DNA of 64,000 nucleotides from Acidimicrobiia bacterium (GTDB taxonomy: Bacteria > Actinomycetota > Acidimicrobiia > Spongiisociales > UBA5794). Location of the stretch: positions 71,144-135,143 of the forward strand of contig JALSQW010000056.1 in assembly GCA_026985095.1 (NCBI GenBank), given 5' to 3'. This document shows, in pieces, positions 34,434 through 42,788 of the stretch (the first letter of the stretch is position 1; each line of letters opens with the position of its first letter). Position numbers and translations under genes: made by a program. The notes beneath the pieces are model-generated. The model had not been told where the DNA came from. It saw only the letters and a program-made list of their open reading frames with translations, and searched no databases.

Positions 34434-36209
34434 ATGGGAACCACTGCAGTTCATGCCGGAAGGGGCCTTCGCGGGCCTGTCGTCCGTCGCTGGCATGCGA
34501 TCCGGCTAATCGCATCGGGTGTCGGTGGGACATTGGGGTTGATCGTCGCGCTCGTCGAGCGGGACCCGGTGATCGGGACGGCGGCGGCTGCCGGGATCGT
34601 CCCTGCGGTCGACTCGGCCCGCTACCTCTTCGGGGCGGCGGGCTCGGTCGACCGGTCGATCGTGATCGACATCGTCGTGGCCGGGGCCGCCACGGCGGTG
34701 ATCCGTCCGGCTTGGCCGTCGCTGGTCCTGGCCGTCGTCTACTACGTGGCGCTGATCAGCGCCCTGCGCCCCCCGTCGGACGCCAAGCGGCTCGCGCCGT
34801 TGGGGGCGGCGATGCTCGCCATGGCCGTGGTGTCGCGGCTGGTGTTCCCCCGGGCGGAGCCGCTCGTGATCGGCGACGTGATCCTCACCGTCGGGTTCGG
34901 ACTGCTCGCACTGCTCGCCGTCGTCTACCTCGGTGCGGCGGTCGAGCGCCTCGCGGCGGCCGACGCTGCGGCGCTCGCCGCGCTCGACGAGCGTCTCCGT
35001 TTCGAGCACGCCATCGCGCTGTGCTCGCGGGCGCTGCTCCGCAACGACGACGTCGGGATCCGTCAGGCGATGGAGGCATTGCTGGAAGCCACCCGCGCCC
35101 ATCAGGTCTTCGTCGATCTCACCGAGGAGCACCCGACCTTGGGGACATGCGCCCGGTTCGTCCACGAGGTGCTGGCCCGCGGATACGAGGATCGATCCAC
35201 CGCGGACGTGTTCGTCGATCCGGAGACGGGATCGCCGATGACGGGACTGTTCCCGTACTCGGTGCTCCCCGACGAGCTCACTCGGCTCGCCGACGGCCGA
35301 CCGGTCGTCGTCGACGCGGAGGGACTTCCGGCGGGTCCGGGGAGGGACCTGTACCTGGCGGGTGGGGTGGCCACCGAGCTGAACCTGCCGATCCTCGTCG
35401 ACGGGACCTGGTTCGGTTGTCTCGGGTTCGGCCATTTCGACGAGCCCTACCACTGGGACACCACGCAGATCGAGTTCCTCCGAACGGCCGCCGACATGTT
35501 CGGTGCGTTCTACGAGCGGACGATGGATCGGGAACGGCTCATGGATCTCGTCGACGCCAAGGACGAGCTGATCGCCAGCGTCAGTCATGAGCTGCGCACG
35601 CCCCTCAGCGTGATCATGGGCCTCGGTGTCGAGCTACGCGATCGGGGCGACGAGTTCTCGCCGGAGGAGCGGGACCATCTGATCGGGCTCATCGCGACCC
35701 AGAGCGAGGAGATGGGTGACCTCATCGAGGATCTCCTGACGGCGGCGGCGAGCGAGCGAGGCGACGTCTCGTTGGTCCCCGAGCTCGTGCCGGTGGGGTC
35801 GGTCCTCGACGAGCTCCTGGCCAGGGCGATCGTCAAGGAACGGTCCTTGACCGTGGACGACGACGGAGCCAAGGCGTGGGTCGACCCGGTGCGTTTGCGG
35901 CAGATCCTCCGCAACCTGCTGACGAACGCGTGCCGCTACGGCGGTCCGCGCATCGACGTCCGCATCCGGGCGGAGGGGGAGCGCACGATCGTGGAGGTGA
36001 TCGACGACGGCGAAGGGATCCCCGATGGTCTCACCGACGAGGCGTTCCGGGCGTTCGGGAGGGCGCATCGCCGTTCGACGCAGACCCAGTCGGTGGGTCT
36101 GGGGTTGGCCGTGTCCATGCGTCTCGCCGAGTCGATGGAAGGCAGCCTCCGGTACCTGCGACGCGACGGCGCGACGGTCTTTCGCGTCGAGTTGCCTGCC
36201 CATCCGTAG
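34434..36209 (+). CDS. Membrane sensor histidine kinase with GAF-like domain
   Basis: A 591-residue kinase. Residues about 22-170 contain four to five hydrophobic helices; a GAF-like sensor region follows (about 190-365, with LNLPILVDGTWFGCLGFGHFD). The dimerisation domain has the phosphoacceptor H385 in ASVSHELRTPLSV. The ATPase domain has the N box RQILRNLLTNACRYG, G1 IDDGEGIP and G2 VGLGLAVS. No response regulator is adjacent, so it is an orphan whose partner lies elsewhere. Signal unknown. Confidence 0.88.
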   Translation: MGTTAVHAGRGLRGPVVRRWHAIRLIASGVGGTLGLIVALVERDPVIGTAAAAGIVPAVDSARYLFGAAGSVDRSIVIDIVVAGAATAVIRPAWPSLVLAVVYYVALISALRPPSDAKRLAPLGAAMLAMAVVSRLVFPRAEPLVIGDVILTVGFGLLALLAVVYLGAAVERLAAADAAALAALDERLRFEHAIALCSRALLRNDDVGIRQAMEALLEATRAHQVFVDLTEEHPTLGTCARFVHEVLARGYEDRSTADVFVDPETGSPMTGLFPYSVLPDELTRLADGRPVVVDAEGLPAGPGRDLYLAGGVATELNLPILVDGTWFGCLGFGHFDEPYHWDTTQIEFLRTAADMFGAFYERTMDRERLMDLVDAKDELIASVSHELRTPLSVIMGLGVELRDRGDEFSPEERDHLIGLIATQSEEMGDLIEDLLTAAASERGDVSLVPELVPVGSVLDELLARAIVKERSLTVDDDGAKAWVDPVRLRQILRNLLTNACRYGGPRIDVRIRAEGERTIVEVIDDGEGIPDGLTDEAFRAFGRAHRRSTQTQSVGLGLAVSMRLAESMEGSLRYLRRDGATVFRVELPAHP

Positions 36210-36260
36210 GAGCCCGTCGGCGGACGTCCGCCTCGCGGTCCTCGGCCGCCGATTCCTGTC

Positions 36261-36275
36261 GTACCCGGCGGGTAC
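36261..36275. promoter_or_regulatory. Inverted repeat GTACCC-GGC-GGGTAC
   Basis: A 6-bp perfect inverted repeat with 3-nt spacer in the 122-bp gap before the small Cys-rich gene. It could be an operator, or a small transcript hairpin; there is no T-run. Function unassigned. Confidence 0.3.
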
Positions 36276-36331
36276 GTTGCGTCCAGGCAACGGGCCGATG
36301 GCGCGGCGGAGCATGGACGAGGAGGAACGCG

Positions 36332-36550
36332 ATGATCATCGACTGTGACACGTGCTCGATGGACGGCACGTCGGCATGCGACGACTGCGTCGTCGGTGGG
36401 CTGCTCTCGGGCCGCTTCGGCCCGCTCAGGCTCGACGACTCCGAACACGAGGCACTCCAGAACCTCGCCGAGGCCGGGCTAGTGGCTCCACTCCGGCTCG
36501 TGCCGGTGGAAGGGCGCCATCGGCGACCGCGGCGCGACGCCGCCGGATGA
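36332..36550 (+). CDS. Small cysteine-rich conserved protein
   Basis: A 72-residue protein that opens MIIDCDTCSMDGTSACDDC: two CxxC pairs in the first 19 residues, suited to binding zinc or an Fe-S cluster, followed by a short helical region (HEALQNLAEAGLVAPLRLV) and a basic tail. It resembles small conserved actinobacterial proteins of unknown function. A strong GAGGAGGA Shine-Dalgarno fixes the start. It lies upstream of the QueG-like gene. Confidence 0.72.
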   Translation: MIIDCDTCSMDGTSACDDCVVGGLLSGRFGPLRLDDSEHEALQNLAEAGLVAPLRLVPVEGRHRRPRRDAAG

Positions 36551-36584
36551 GCGCCGACCGCGGGAGTGATGCGCCGCGGTCCCG

Positions 36585-36590
36585 TAGCCT
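36585..36590 (+). promoter_or_regulatory. -10 box TAGCCT, leaderless type
   Basis: TAGCCT is followed after 6 nt (GAGGAG) by the ATG. The purine stretch touches the ATG directly, too close to act as a Shine-Dalgarno. Confidence 0.45.
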
Positions 36591-36596
36591 GAGGAG

Positions 36597-37712
36597 ATGG
36601 AACCCGCCTCGCCGATCCGGACGGGTCGTACGCTCGACCTGGGCATGCTCCGACGCGACATCGGGGACGTCGGGCCGGTCACGATCGGCGCGACCGACAT
36701 CGCGCCGTTCCCCGAGGCCCGTGGAGCCCTCGAGGACCGTCGATCCCGAGGGTTCCACGGCGGCATGGGGTTCACCTTCCGCGATCCCGACACGGCCGCC
36801 GACCCCACCCGGACCTACCCATGGGCGCGTTCGATCGTCGCCGTCGCCTACGCCTACGGCGCCGCGCCGCGCCGGGCCGACACCGGCCCCGTGGTCGCCC
36901 GATTCGCGCGGCCCGACGCCTACCGAGGGCTCCGGTCCGCGCTCGATCGCGTCGTCGCGGTCCTCCGCGGTCACGGGTACCGGGCCGAGCCGGTGGCGGA
37001 CTCGTCCCACCTGGTGGACCGGGCGGTGGCGGTGCGGGCGGGCATCGCCTGGTGGGGGAAGAGCTCGATGGTCCTGGTCCCCGGCGCGGGTCCTTGGGTG
37101 CTCCTCGGCGCGGTGGTCACCGACGCCGAGGTTCCCCCGTCACGGCCATCGGCGCGGTCATGCGGGTCGTGTACCGCGTGCATCCCCGCCTGTCCGACCG
37201 GCGCCATCGTCGCGCCGGGGATCCTGGACGCCCGCCGATGCCTCTCGGCGGTGCTGCAACGACCCGGCGTCATCCCCCGTCCCCTACGAGTTGCGGTCGG
37301 AGCGCGGCTCTACGGATGCGACGACTGTCTCGACGCGTGCCCACCCGGCCGGCCGGCGTCGGCGGGTGCCGAACCGAGCGACCCGATCGATCTGATCGAG
37401 ATCCTCGGCGCCGACGACGCCGACCTCCTCGCCCGCTTCTCGCACTGGTACCTGCCGGGGAGGAACCCCCGCTACGTTCGCCGCAACGCCCTCGTGGTCG
37501 CCGGCAACATCGCCGGGCAGGAGGCGCTCGCCGTCGTCGCGGGCTTCCTCGGTCATCCCGACCCGCTCTTGCGCATCCACGCCGCGTGGGCGACGGGGCG
37601 GATCGGAGGGCGGCGAGGCCTCGCCGCCCTCCGATCCGCTCTGGCAGGGGAGAGCGACGACGAGGTCCGAGCCGAGCTCGCATCGGCCATCGCCATGGCG
37701 CCCGGTCCCTGA
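36597..37712 (+). CDS. Epoxyqueuosine reductase (QueG)-like iron-sulfur protein
   Basis: A 371-residue protein with the QueG architecture: N-terminal cobalamin-binding region, a ferredoxin-like domain and C-terminal HEAT-like repeats (about 300-365). The first cluster motif is C189-x2-C192-x2-C195-x3-C199-P, the second C241-x2-C244-x3-C248-P. The WWGKSSMVLVPGAGPWVLLGAV segment is also typical. The conserved DxGPxxER stretch reads DSSHLVDRA, keeping the Asp (135) but not the Pro and Glu. QueG reduces epoxyqueuosine to queuosine in tRNA; other queuosine genes are not in the window. Confidence 0.83.
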   Translation: MEPASPIRTGRTLDLGMLRRDIGDVGPVTIGATDIAPFPEARGALEDRRSRGFHGGMGFTFRDPDTAADPTRTYPWARSIVAVAYAYGAAPRRADTGPVVARFARPDAYRGLRSALDRVVAVLRGHGYRAEPVADSSHLVDRAVAVRAGIAWWGKSSMVLVPGAGPWVLLGAVVTDAEVPPSRPSARSCGSCTACIPACPTGAIVAPGILDARRCLSAVLQRPGVIPRPLRVAVGARLYGCDDCLDACPPGRPASAGAEPSDPIDLIEILGADDADLLARFSHWYLPGRNPRYVRRNALVVAGNIAGQEALAVVAGFLGHPDPLLRIHAAWATGRIGGRRGLAALRSALAGESDDEVRAELASAIAMAPGP

Positions 37713-37745
37713 CGTCTGCTCCACCGACCGACGGAGGCGGTCCTC

Positions 37746-37751
37746 TACGCT
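37746..37751 (+). promoter_or_regulatory. -10 box TACGCT, leaderless type
   Basis: TACGCT ends 7 nt before the ATG of the zinc-ribbon gene; no Shine-Dalgarno. Confidence 0.5.
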
Positions 37752-37758
37752 GGGACCG

Positions 37759-38379
37759 ATGGTGGAGCTCGAGGCATGTCCCCACTGCGGGGCCAGGAAC
37801 CCCGCCGACGCCGAGTGGTGCGGTCAGTGCTACATGCGTCTCGACCTGGACGAACCGGCCCGCGGCGAGGACGCCTCCGCCACCGGTCCAGACCGGCACG
37901 CAGAGACCCGCCGCGACGAACCGTCCGGCGCCGTCGTCACCTGGTCCTGCCCGACCTGCGCAGAGACGGTACCGGTCGATGTCGACCGCTGCCCGATCTG
38001 CGGGACCTCGCTGGTCGAAGCCTTCGTCGTCGCCCATCCCCGGCCCGGGCGTCGAGAGGCGCTCGTGGCGTCCGTGCTGCCCGGGTACGGTCTGGTTCGG
38101 GTCGGTCTCGCCGGGCAAGGCACGATCCTCGGGATGCTGTCCTTGTTCGGGCTCCTGGGCGGCCTCGCCCTCGTCGCCGTCGGCCGAAGCGTCGGGTGGG
38201 TGATGGTCGGAACCGGCATGGGCGTCGCCGTCGGCGCCGCGCGGGACGCCGTCGCCGAAGCCGACGGGAGAACCGCCTGGACACGGCGACCGGCGGCGGT
38301 CACCCTCGTCGCCGTCGTCGTGGTCGGCCTGGCCGCGGCTACCATCGCCATCGCCGCGATCGGAGCGCGATCCCCGTGA
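37759..38379 (+). CDS. Double zinc-ribbon membrane protein
   Basis: A 206-residue protein with two zinc ribbons: CPHCGARNPADAEWCGQC (residues 7-24) and CPTCAETVPVDVDRCPIC (about 64-81). The C-terminal half has three hydrophobic helices (ILGMLSLFGLLGGLALVAVG, WVMVGTGMGVAVGAA, AAVTLVAVVVVGLAAATIAI). I do not recognise a specific family; such proteins are common in actinobacteria. Its TGA overlaps the next GTG, so the two genes form a unit. Confidence 0.7.
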   Translation: MVELEACPHCGARNPADAEWCGQCYMRLDLDEPARGEDASATGPDRHAETRRDEPSGAVVTWSCPTCAETVPVDVDRCPICGTSLVEAFVVAHPRPGRREALVASVLPGYGLVRVGLAGQGTILGMLSLFGLLGGLALVAVGRSVGWVMVGTGMGVAVGAARDAVAEADGRTAWTRRPAAVTLVAVVVVGLAAATIAIAAIGARSP

Positions 38380-38690
38380 CCATCCTCTACGCCATGACCC
38401 TGTCGCTCGGCCTCATCGGTGTGGTCGGCTGGATCGTTCTGTCCACCGTCTCGGCCACCGTTCGGGGGTGGGCTTCGGCCGATCCCGAGATCAGGTTCGG
38501 GAAGACGGGTCGGACGATGGTCGCCGCCTTGGTCGGATCCGGCATGGGGGGACTGTCCGCCACGTTCGCCGGCTGGCCGGACCCCGCGTCCATCGGCGGC
38601 GCCGTCGCCGGCGCGGTCGGCCTCGGGATCGCCTCGCACCTCCTCGGCCCCACCGGCCGACCACCGGCGGGGATCGACGTCGAACCATGA
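38376..38690 (+). CDS. Small membrane protein, unknown function
   Basis: A 104-residue protein starting with GTG overlapping the upstream stop (GTGA). It has an N-terminal helix (MTLSLGLIGVVGWIVLSTV), a middle segment, and glycine-rich hydrophobic stretches (MVAALVGSGMGGLSATF, AVAGAVGLGIASHLLG). No family recognised. Probably co-translated with the zinc-ribbon protein and the phosphoesterase that follows after 22 bp. Confidence 0.65.
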   Translation: MTILYAMTLSLGLIGVVGWIVLSTVSATVRGWASADPEIRFGKTGRTMVAALVGSGMGGLSATFAGWPDPASIGGAVAGAVGLGIASHLLGPTGRPPAGIDVEP

Positions 38691-38712
38691 CCACGCCCGG
38701 TCGAGGCCGCTG

Positions 38713-39465
38713 ATGTGGCTCGTGTCCGACGTGCACGGTGCGGTCCGGGCGCTGCGGCGAGTCGCCGACCGCGGCGGACCGCTGTTGGTCCTGGGCGACC
38801 TCATCAACTTCATCGACTACCGGACCAACGAGGGCATCGTCGCCGACGTCTCGGGGAAGCAACTCGTGGACCGCTTCGTACGGCTCCGGTCCGAAGGGCG
38901 CCACGACGAGGCGCGGGAACTGTGGCAGCACCACACCCTTGGCCGCGAGGAAGAGATGCGCCGCGCCTACGAGATCGCCATCGAGCAGGCCTACGTCGAG
39001 ATCTGCGCCGCGCTCGAGGGATGCGCTGCCTACGTGACGTTCGGCAACGTCGACCGGCCCGACCTCCTGCGCGCCCATCTGCCGTCGACCGCTCGGTTCG
39101 TCGACGCCGAGGTCGTCGAGATCGACGGACACACGGTCGGATTCGCCGGAGGCGGGGTCACCTCCATCGGGACGCCGGGCGAGGTCTCCGACGACGAGAT
39201 GGCCGCCAAGCTCGACGCGCTGGGTGATGTCGAGATCCTCTGCACCCACGTCGCCCCCGCCGTCGACGCGCTGTCCACCGACGTCATCGGCGGCCGACAG
39301 AAGGGCTCGGAACCCGTCCTCGCGTACCTCATCGATCGGCGCCCCAAACTCCATTTCTTCGGCGATATCCACCAGCCGCGAGCCACCACGTGGCGGATCG
39401 GCCCCACCACGTCGCACAACGTGGGGTACTTCCGGGCCACGGGACGGGCGGTCCGCTACGGATAG
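38713..39465 (+). CDS. Metallophosphoesterase (YfcE/MJ0936-like)
   Basis: A 250-residue calcineurin-like phosphoesterase. Metal-binding motifs in order: SDVHG (D-x-H), VLGDLINF (GD), TFGNVDRPD (GNxD variant of GNHD), CTHVAP and FFGDIHQP (G-D-x-H). The substrate is not predictable; small members cleave cyclic or di-phosphoesters. Its TAG stop adjoins the methyltransferase gene whose start is unclear. Confidence 0.82.
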   Translation: MWLVSDVHGAVRALRRVADRGGPLLVLGDLINFIDYRTNEGIVADVSGKQLVDRFVRLRSEGRHDEARELWQHHTLGREEEMRRAYEIAIEQAYVEICAALEGCAAYVTFGNVDRPDLLRAHLPSTARFVDAEVVEIDGHTVGFAGGGVTSIGTPGEVSDDEMAAKLDALGDVEILCTHVAPAVDALSTDVIGGRQKGSEPVLAYLIDRRPKLHFFGDIHQPRATTWRIGPTTSHNVGYFRATGRAVRYG

Positions 39466-39469
39466 CGGT

Positions 39470-40186
39470 GTCGACCTCGAAGCGCTCGCCGCCGCCTACG
39501 ACCGGCGACCCACCTCCGCCGCGTCGCTGGAACGCGCACGCGTCGCAGCCGCCTCTCTCGCCCCCGACGCGTGGGCCCTCGACGTCGGAGCCGGACGGGG
39601 CCTGCACGCCGGGGTCTGGTCCGGCCTGGGCGTGCGGGCCATCGCCCTCGATCCGTCGGCGGGGATGCTCGCCCATGCCCGGAAGGTCCGCGGCGTCGCC
39701 GTCCTGCGCGGCGTCGCCGAGGCGCTCCCGTTCCGCGACCGGAGCCTCGATCTCGTCTTCTTCCATCTGTCGCTGCATCACACCCGCTGGAAGGTCGCTC
39801 TGGCCGAGGCCGTCCGAGTCCGCCGGAGGGGAGGGAGGATCGAGGTGTGGACCTTCGGAGAGGCCCACCACGCCACGAGCTTCCTCGGTGCCATGTTCCC
39901 CGAGGTCGCCGCGCTGGATCGGCTCCGGTTCCCGGCGCCGGACCGCATCGCGGCCACCCTCGAGGCGTCGGGCCTGGCGGTGTCGACCGAGACCGTCGTC
40001 GAACCGGTGGAGCGTTCCGTCGCCTTCTGGGAGGAAGGGATCCGAGGCCGGTTCGTCAGTACCCTCCAGGCCCTCGACGACGCACGGATCGAGGCCGCGC
40101 TCGACGCGTTCCGACGCCGGCATCCCCATCCCGACGAGGTCATCGCGTCGACCCTGACCTTCGAGAGACTCGTCGCCCGAGACTGA
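39470..40186 (+). CDS. SAM-dependent methyltransferase (start unresolved)
   Basis: About 238 residues of a class I methyltransferase: SAM-binding LDVGAGRGLHAGVW, LDPSAGMLAHARK, then EALPFRDRSLDLVFFHLSLHH and RRGGRIEVWTF. Coding similarity begins at about 39470, yet no ATG, GTG or TTG exists in this frame between the upstream gene's stop and about 39640. A GTG directly after the upstream TAG (39468) is in another frame; a single missing base there would join it to the coding frame. Start coordinate is therefore where the homology begins, not a start codon. Substrate unknown. Confidence 0.7.
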   Translation, partial: VDLEALAAAYDRRPTSAASLERARVAAASLAPDAWALDVGAGRGLHAGVWSGLGVRAIALDPSAGMLAHARKVRGVAVLRGVAEALPFRDRSLDLVFFHLSLHHTRWKVALAEAVRVRRRGGRIEVWTFGEAHHATSFLGAMFPEVAALDRLRFPAPDRIAATLEASGLAVSTETVVEPVERSVAFWEEGIRGRFVSTLQALDDARIEAALDAFRRRHPHPDEVIASTLTFERLVARD

Positions 40187-40222
40187 TACCCTTCCCCGGG
40201 TACGCGAAGAACGGGAGTCGGC

Positions 40223-40660
40223 ATGGAAGGGACGGTCCAGCGGATCGAAGTGGCGGCGCCGCCGCAGCAGGTCTACGAGGTGGCCCTCGACCTCGAGAGC
40301 TATCCCGAATGGGCAGGAGGCGTCAAGGAGGTCACGATCCTCGAGGAGGACGAACACGGCAGACCCCACAAGGCCGAGTTCGACGTCGACGCCATGATCA
40401 AGGAGATCTCCTACACCCTCGTGTACGACTACGACCACGACTCCGGTTTCTCGTGGTCCGCCATCCCCAACGAAGACCTCAATGCTCTGGAAGGGAGCTA
40501 TGAGTTCATCGAACTCGACGACGGGAACACCGAGGTCGTCTACGCCCTCCGCGTGGACCCGGCGTTCAAGGTCCCCGGCTTCCTCCGTCGCCAGGCAGAG
40601 AAGCAGATCGTCGGCACCGCACTGCGCGGCCTCAAGAAGCGGGCGGAAGCAACCTCCTGA
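40223..40660 (+). CDS. SRPBCC-fold (polyketide cyclase/StAR-like) protein
   Basis: A 145-residue START/Bet v1-like hydrophobic-cavity protein: VQRIEVAAPPQQVYEVALDLESYPEWAGGVKEV is the typical N-terminus, and RRQAEKQIVGTALRGLKKRAE the C-terminal helix. It likely binds a lipid or small hydrophobic ligand. Its TGA overlaps the ATG of the ArsA-like gene; this SRPBCC-ArsA-ROK association recurs in actinobacteria, but the common role is unknown. Confidence 0.8.
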   Translation: MEGTVQRIEVAAPPQQVYEVALDLESYPEWAGGVKEVTILEEDEHGRPHKAEFDVDAMIKEISYTLVYDYDHDSGFSWSAIPNEDLNALEGSYEFIELDDGNTEVVYALRVDPAFKVPGFLRRQAEKQIVGTALRGLKKRAEATS

Positions 40661-41850
40661 TGCGCGTCATCCTCGTGACCGGCAAAGGCGGCGTCGGCAA
40701 GACCACCGTCTCGGCCGCCACGGCCCTCAGGTCGGCGGACCTCGGCAAGCGCACCCTCGTCATGTCCACCGACCCCGCCCACTCCCTCGCCGACGCCTTC
40801 CAGGTCGACCTCGGCGACCAGCCGTCCCCGGTCGTCGCCAACCTCCACGCCCAGCAGATCGACGCCCAACAACGCCTCGAGGAATCCTGGGGCGCCGTCC
40901 GCGATCACCTCACCGACATCTTCGACTGGTCCGGTCTCAAGGGGATCGAGGCGGAGGAGCTGACGGTCTTCCCCGGGATGGACGAGCTGTTCAGCCTCGC
41001 CTCCGTCCGCGACCACGTTCGATCCGGCGAGTACGACGCCATCATCGTCGACTGCGCGCCGACCGCCGAGACGCTGCGCCTCCTCAGCCTTCCCGAAGTG
41101 ATGTCGTGGTACATGGAGAAGATGTTCCCCGTCGGTCGCAGGATGGCCAAGGTGGTCCGGCCCGTCCTGTCACGGGTGTCATCGATGCCGATGGCCGACG
41201 ACGAGGTCTTCGCCGCCGTCGCCCGCTTTTACGAACGGCTCGACGGGATCCGAGAGATCCTGTCGGACCCGGACACGACCACTGCCCGGTTGGTGATGAA
41301 CCCGGAGAAGATGGTGATCTCCGAGGCCCGCCGCACCTTCACCTACCTGGGGTTGTTCGGCTACACGGTCGACTCGGCCATCGTCAACCGCGTCCTCCCC
41401 GAACGGGTGACCGATCCGTACTTCCGGCGATGGCGGGAGATCCAGCAAGGGCATCTCGAAACCGTTCGCGAGGGGTTCTCCGGCGTCGACATCTCGACGT
41501 TGCGGCTCTTCGACGAGGAGATGGTCGGGATCGACCGACTCCGTGTCGTCGGCGAAGAGCTCTTCGGTGAACGCGACCCCACCGAGCGGTTCGCCACCGC
41601 CCGCCCGTTCCGTGTGGAGGACGTGGAAGGCGACGAAGCCGACGTGGCGCTCGTCGTGTCGGTCCCCTTCGCCGAAGCGACCGAGGTCGACGTGCTGCGT
41701 CACGACGACGAGCTCTTCATCACCGTCGGGCCGTACCGGCGATCCATGATGCTCCCCGACTCGCTGAAACGGCGTGAGGTCCTCAAGGCCAAGCTCACCG
41801 GTGGGGAGCTCAGGGTCGTCTTCGGGATCGCCGAGGGGAAGCGACCATGA
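40660..41850 (+). CDS. ArsA/Get3-family ATPase with C-terminal Hsp20-like domain
   Basis: A 396-residue P-loop ATPase. The deviant Walker A is TGKGGVGKTT (signature lysine at the second G-K), switch I STDPAHSLADAF and the A-loop DCAPTAETLRLLSLP follow. The last about 80 residues (DVALVVSVPFAEATEVDVLRH onward) form the alpha-crystallin-like ArsA_HSP20 domain. It lacks the cysteines of arsenite-pump ArsA, so it is closer to Get3-like chaperone ATPases; client unknown. Couples to SRPBCC upstream (TGATG) and to the ROK gene downstream (ATGA). Confidence 0.88.
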   Translation: MRVILVTGKGGVGKTTVSAATALRSADLGKRTLVMSTDPAHSLADAFQVDLGDQPSPVVANLHAQQIDAQQRLEESWGAVRDHLTDIFDWSGLKGIEAEELTVFPGMDELFSLASVRDHVRSGEYDAIIVDCAPTAETLRLLSLPEVMSWYMEKMFPVGRRMAKVVRPVLSRVSSMPMADDEVFAAVARFYERLDGIREILSDPDTTTARLVMNPEKMVISEARRTFTYLGLFGYTVDSAIVNRVLPERVTDPYFRRWREIQQGHLETVREGFSGVDISTLRLFDEEMVGIDRLRVVGEELFGERDPTERFATARPFRVEDVEGDEADVALVVSVPFAEATEVDVLRHDDELFITVGPYRRSMMLPDSLKRREVLKAKLTGGELRVVFGIAEGKRP

Positions 41851-42785
41851 CCACGACCGTCGGGATCGACATCGGAGGAACCAAGGTCCTCGCCGTGCGG
41901 ATCGTCGACGGTGAGGTCGTCGCCCGGGAACGATCCAGCACCCCGCGCACTCCCGACGGTACCGAGCAGGCCATCGTCGACGCCGTCGGATCGGTACGCA
42001 CCGAGGAGGTCGTCGCGGTGGGTCTCGGGATCGCCGGTCTCGTGCGGTGGCCCGACGGCTCGTTCGCGTGGGGGCCACACGTGGCAGGGACCGACGTCCC
42101 GCTGCGCAGCGACCTCGAAGGCAGACTCGGTCTTCCGGTCGTCGTGGACAACGACGCCAACGTCGCTGCCCTCGCCGAGCACCGGCTGGGGGCCGCCCGC
42201 GGCTACCGCAACGTCCTCCTCATCACGCTGGGCACCGGGATCGGAGGCGGCATCATCCTCGACGACCACATCTTCCGCGGCGAGTCGTTCGCGGGGGAGT
42301 GGGGTCACATGCTGTACGACCCCCACGGGATCCTCTGCGACTGCGGCAAGCGCGGATGCTGGGAGACGGTTGCCTCCGGTCCCGCCTTGGTGCGACTGGC
42401 GAAGGAGGTGATCTCGTTGAACCCGGACAGTTCGTTCGCGGCCCGATTCGTCGACAGCCCGATCGTCGGGGAAGCCATCACCGCCGCCGCCGACGCCGGC
42501 GACGAGATCGCTCGCGGTCTCGTCGCACAGGTCGGTGCCCACCTCGGTCGGGGGATCTGCAGCCTCATCGCGATCATGGATCCCGACGCCATCGTCATCG
42601 GCGGCGGGTTGGGATCGGTCGGGGAATCCATCGTGGCCCCCGCACGCCGGGTCGCCGCCGACTGCCTCCACGGTGGCGCCCACCGGATGTTGCCCCCCAT
42701 CCTCGTCGCCCAGCTCGGCCCCGACGCCGGGGCGGTCGGTGCTGCACTCCTCGCCGCCGACCGGCACCACGGGCTCGTCACCTGA
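41847..42785 (+). CDS. ROK-family sugar kinase, probable glucokinase
   Basis: A 312-residue ROK kinase. The ATP-phosphate motif is VGIDIGGTKVLAVRI, the sugar-binding region VVVDNDANVAALAEH contains the catalytic Asp, LGTGIGGGIILD is the second phosphate loop, EWGHM the sugar-contacting Glu-His, and CDCGKRGCWE the ROK zinc site. No N-terminal HTH, so it is a kinase, not a repressor. Glucose is the likely substrate, as in actinobacterial GlkA homologues, but other hexoses are possible. Confidence 0.88.
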   Translation: MTTTVGIDIGGTKVLAVRIVDGEVVARERSSTPRTPDGTEQAIVDAVGSVRTEEVVAVGLGIAGLVRWPDGSFAWGPHVAGTDVPLRSDLEGRLGLPVVVDNDANVAALAEHRLGAARGYRNVLLITLGTGIGGGIILDDHIFRGESFAGEWGHMLYDPHGILCDCGKRGCWETVASGPALVRLAKEVISLNPDSSFAARFVDSPIVGEAITAAADAGDEIARGLVAQVGAHLGRGICSLIAIMDPDAIVIGGGLGSVGESIVAPARRVAADCLHGGAHRMLPPILVAQLGPDAGAVGAALLAADRHHGLVT

Positions 42786-42788
42786 GAG

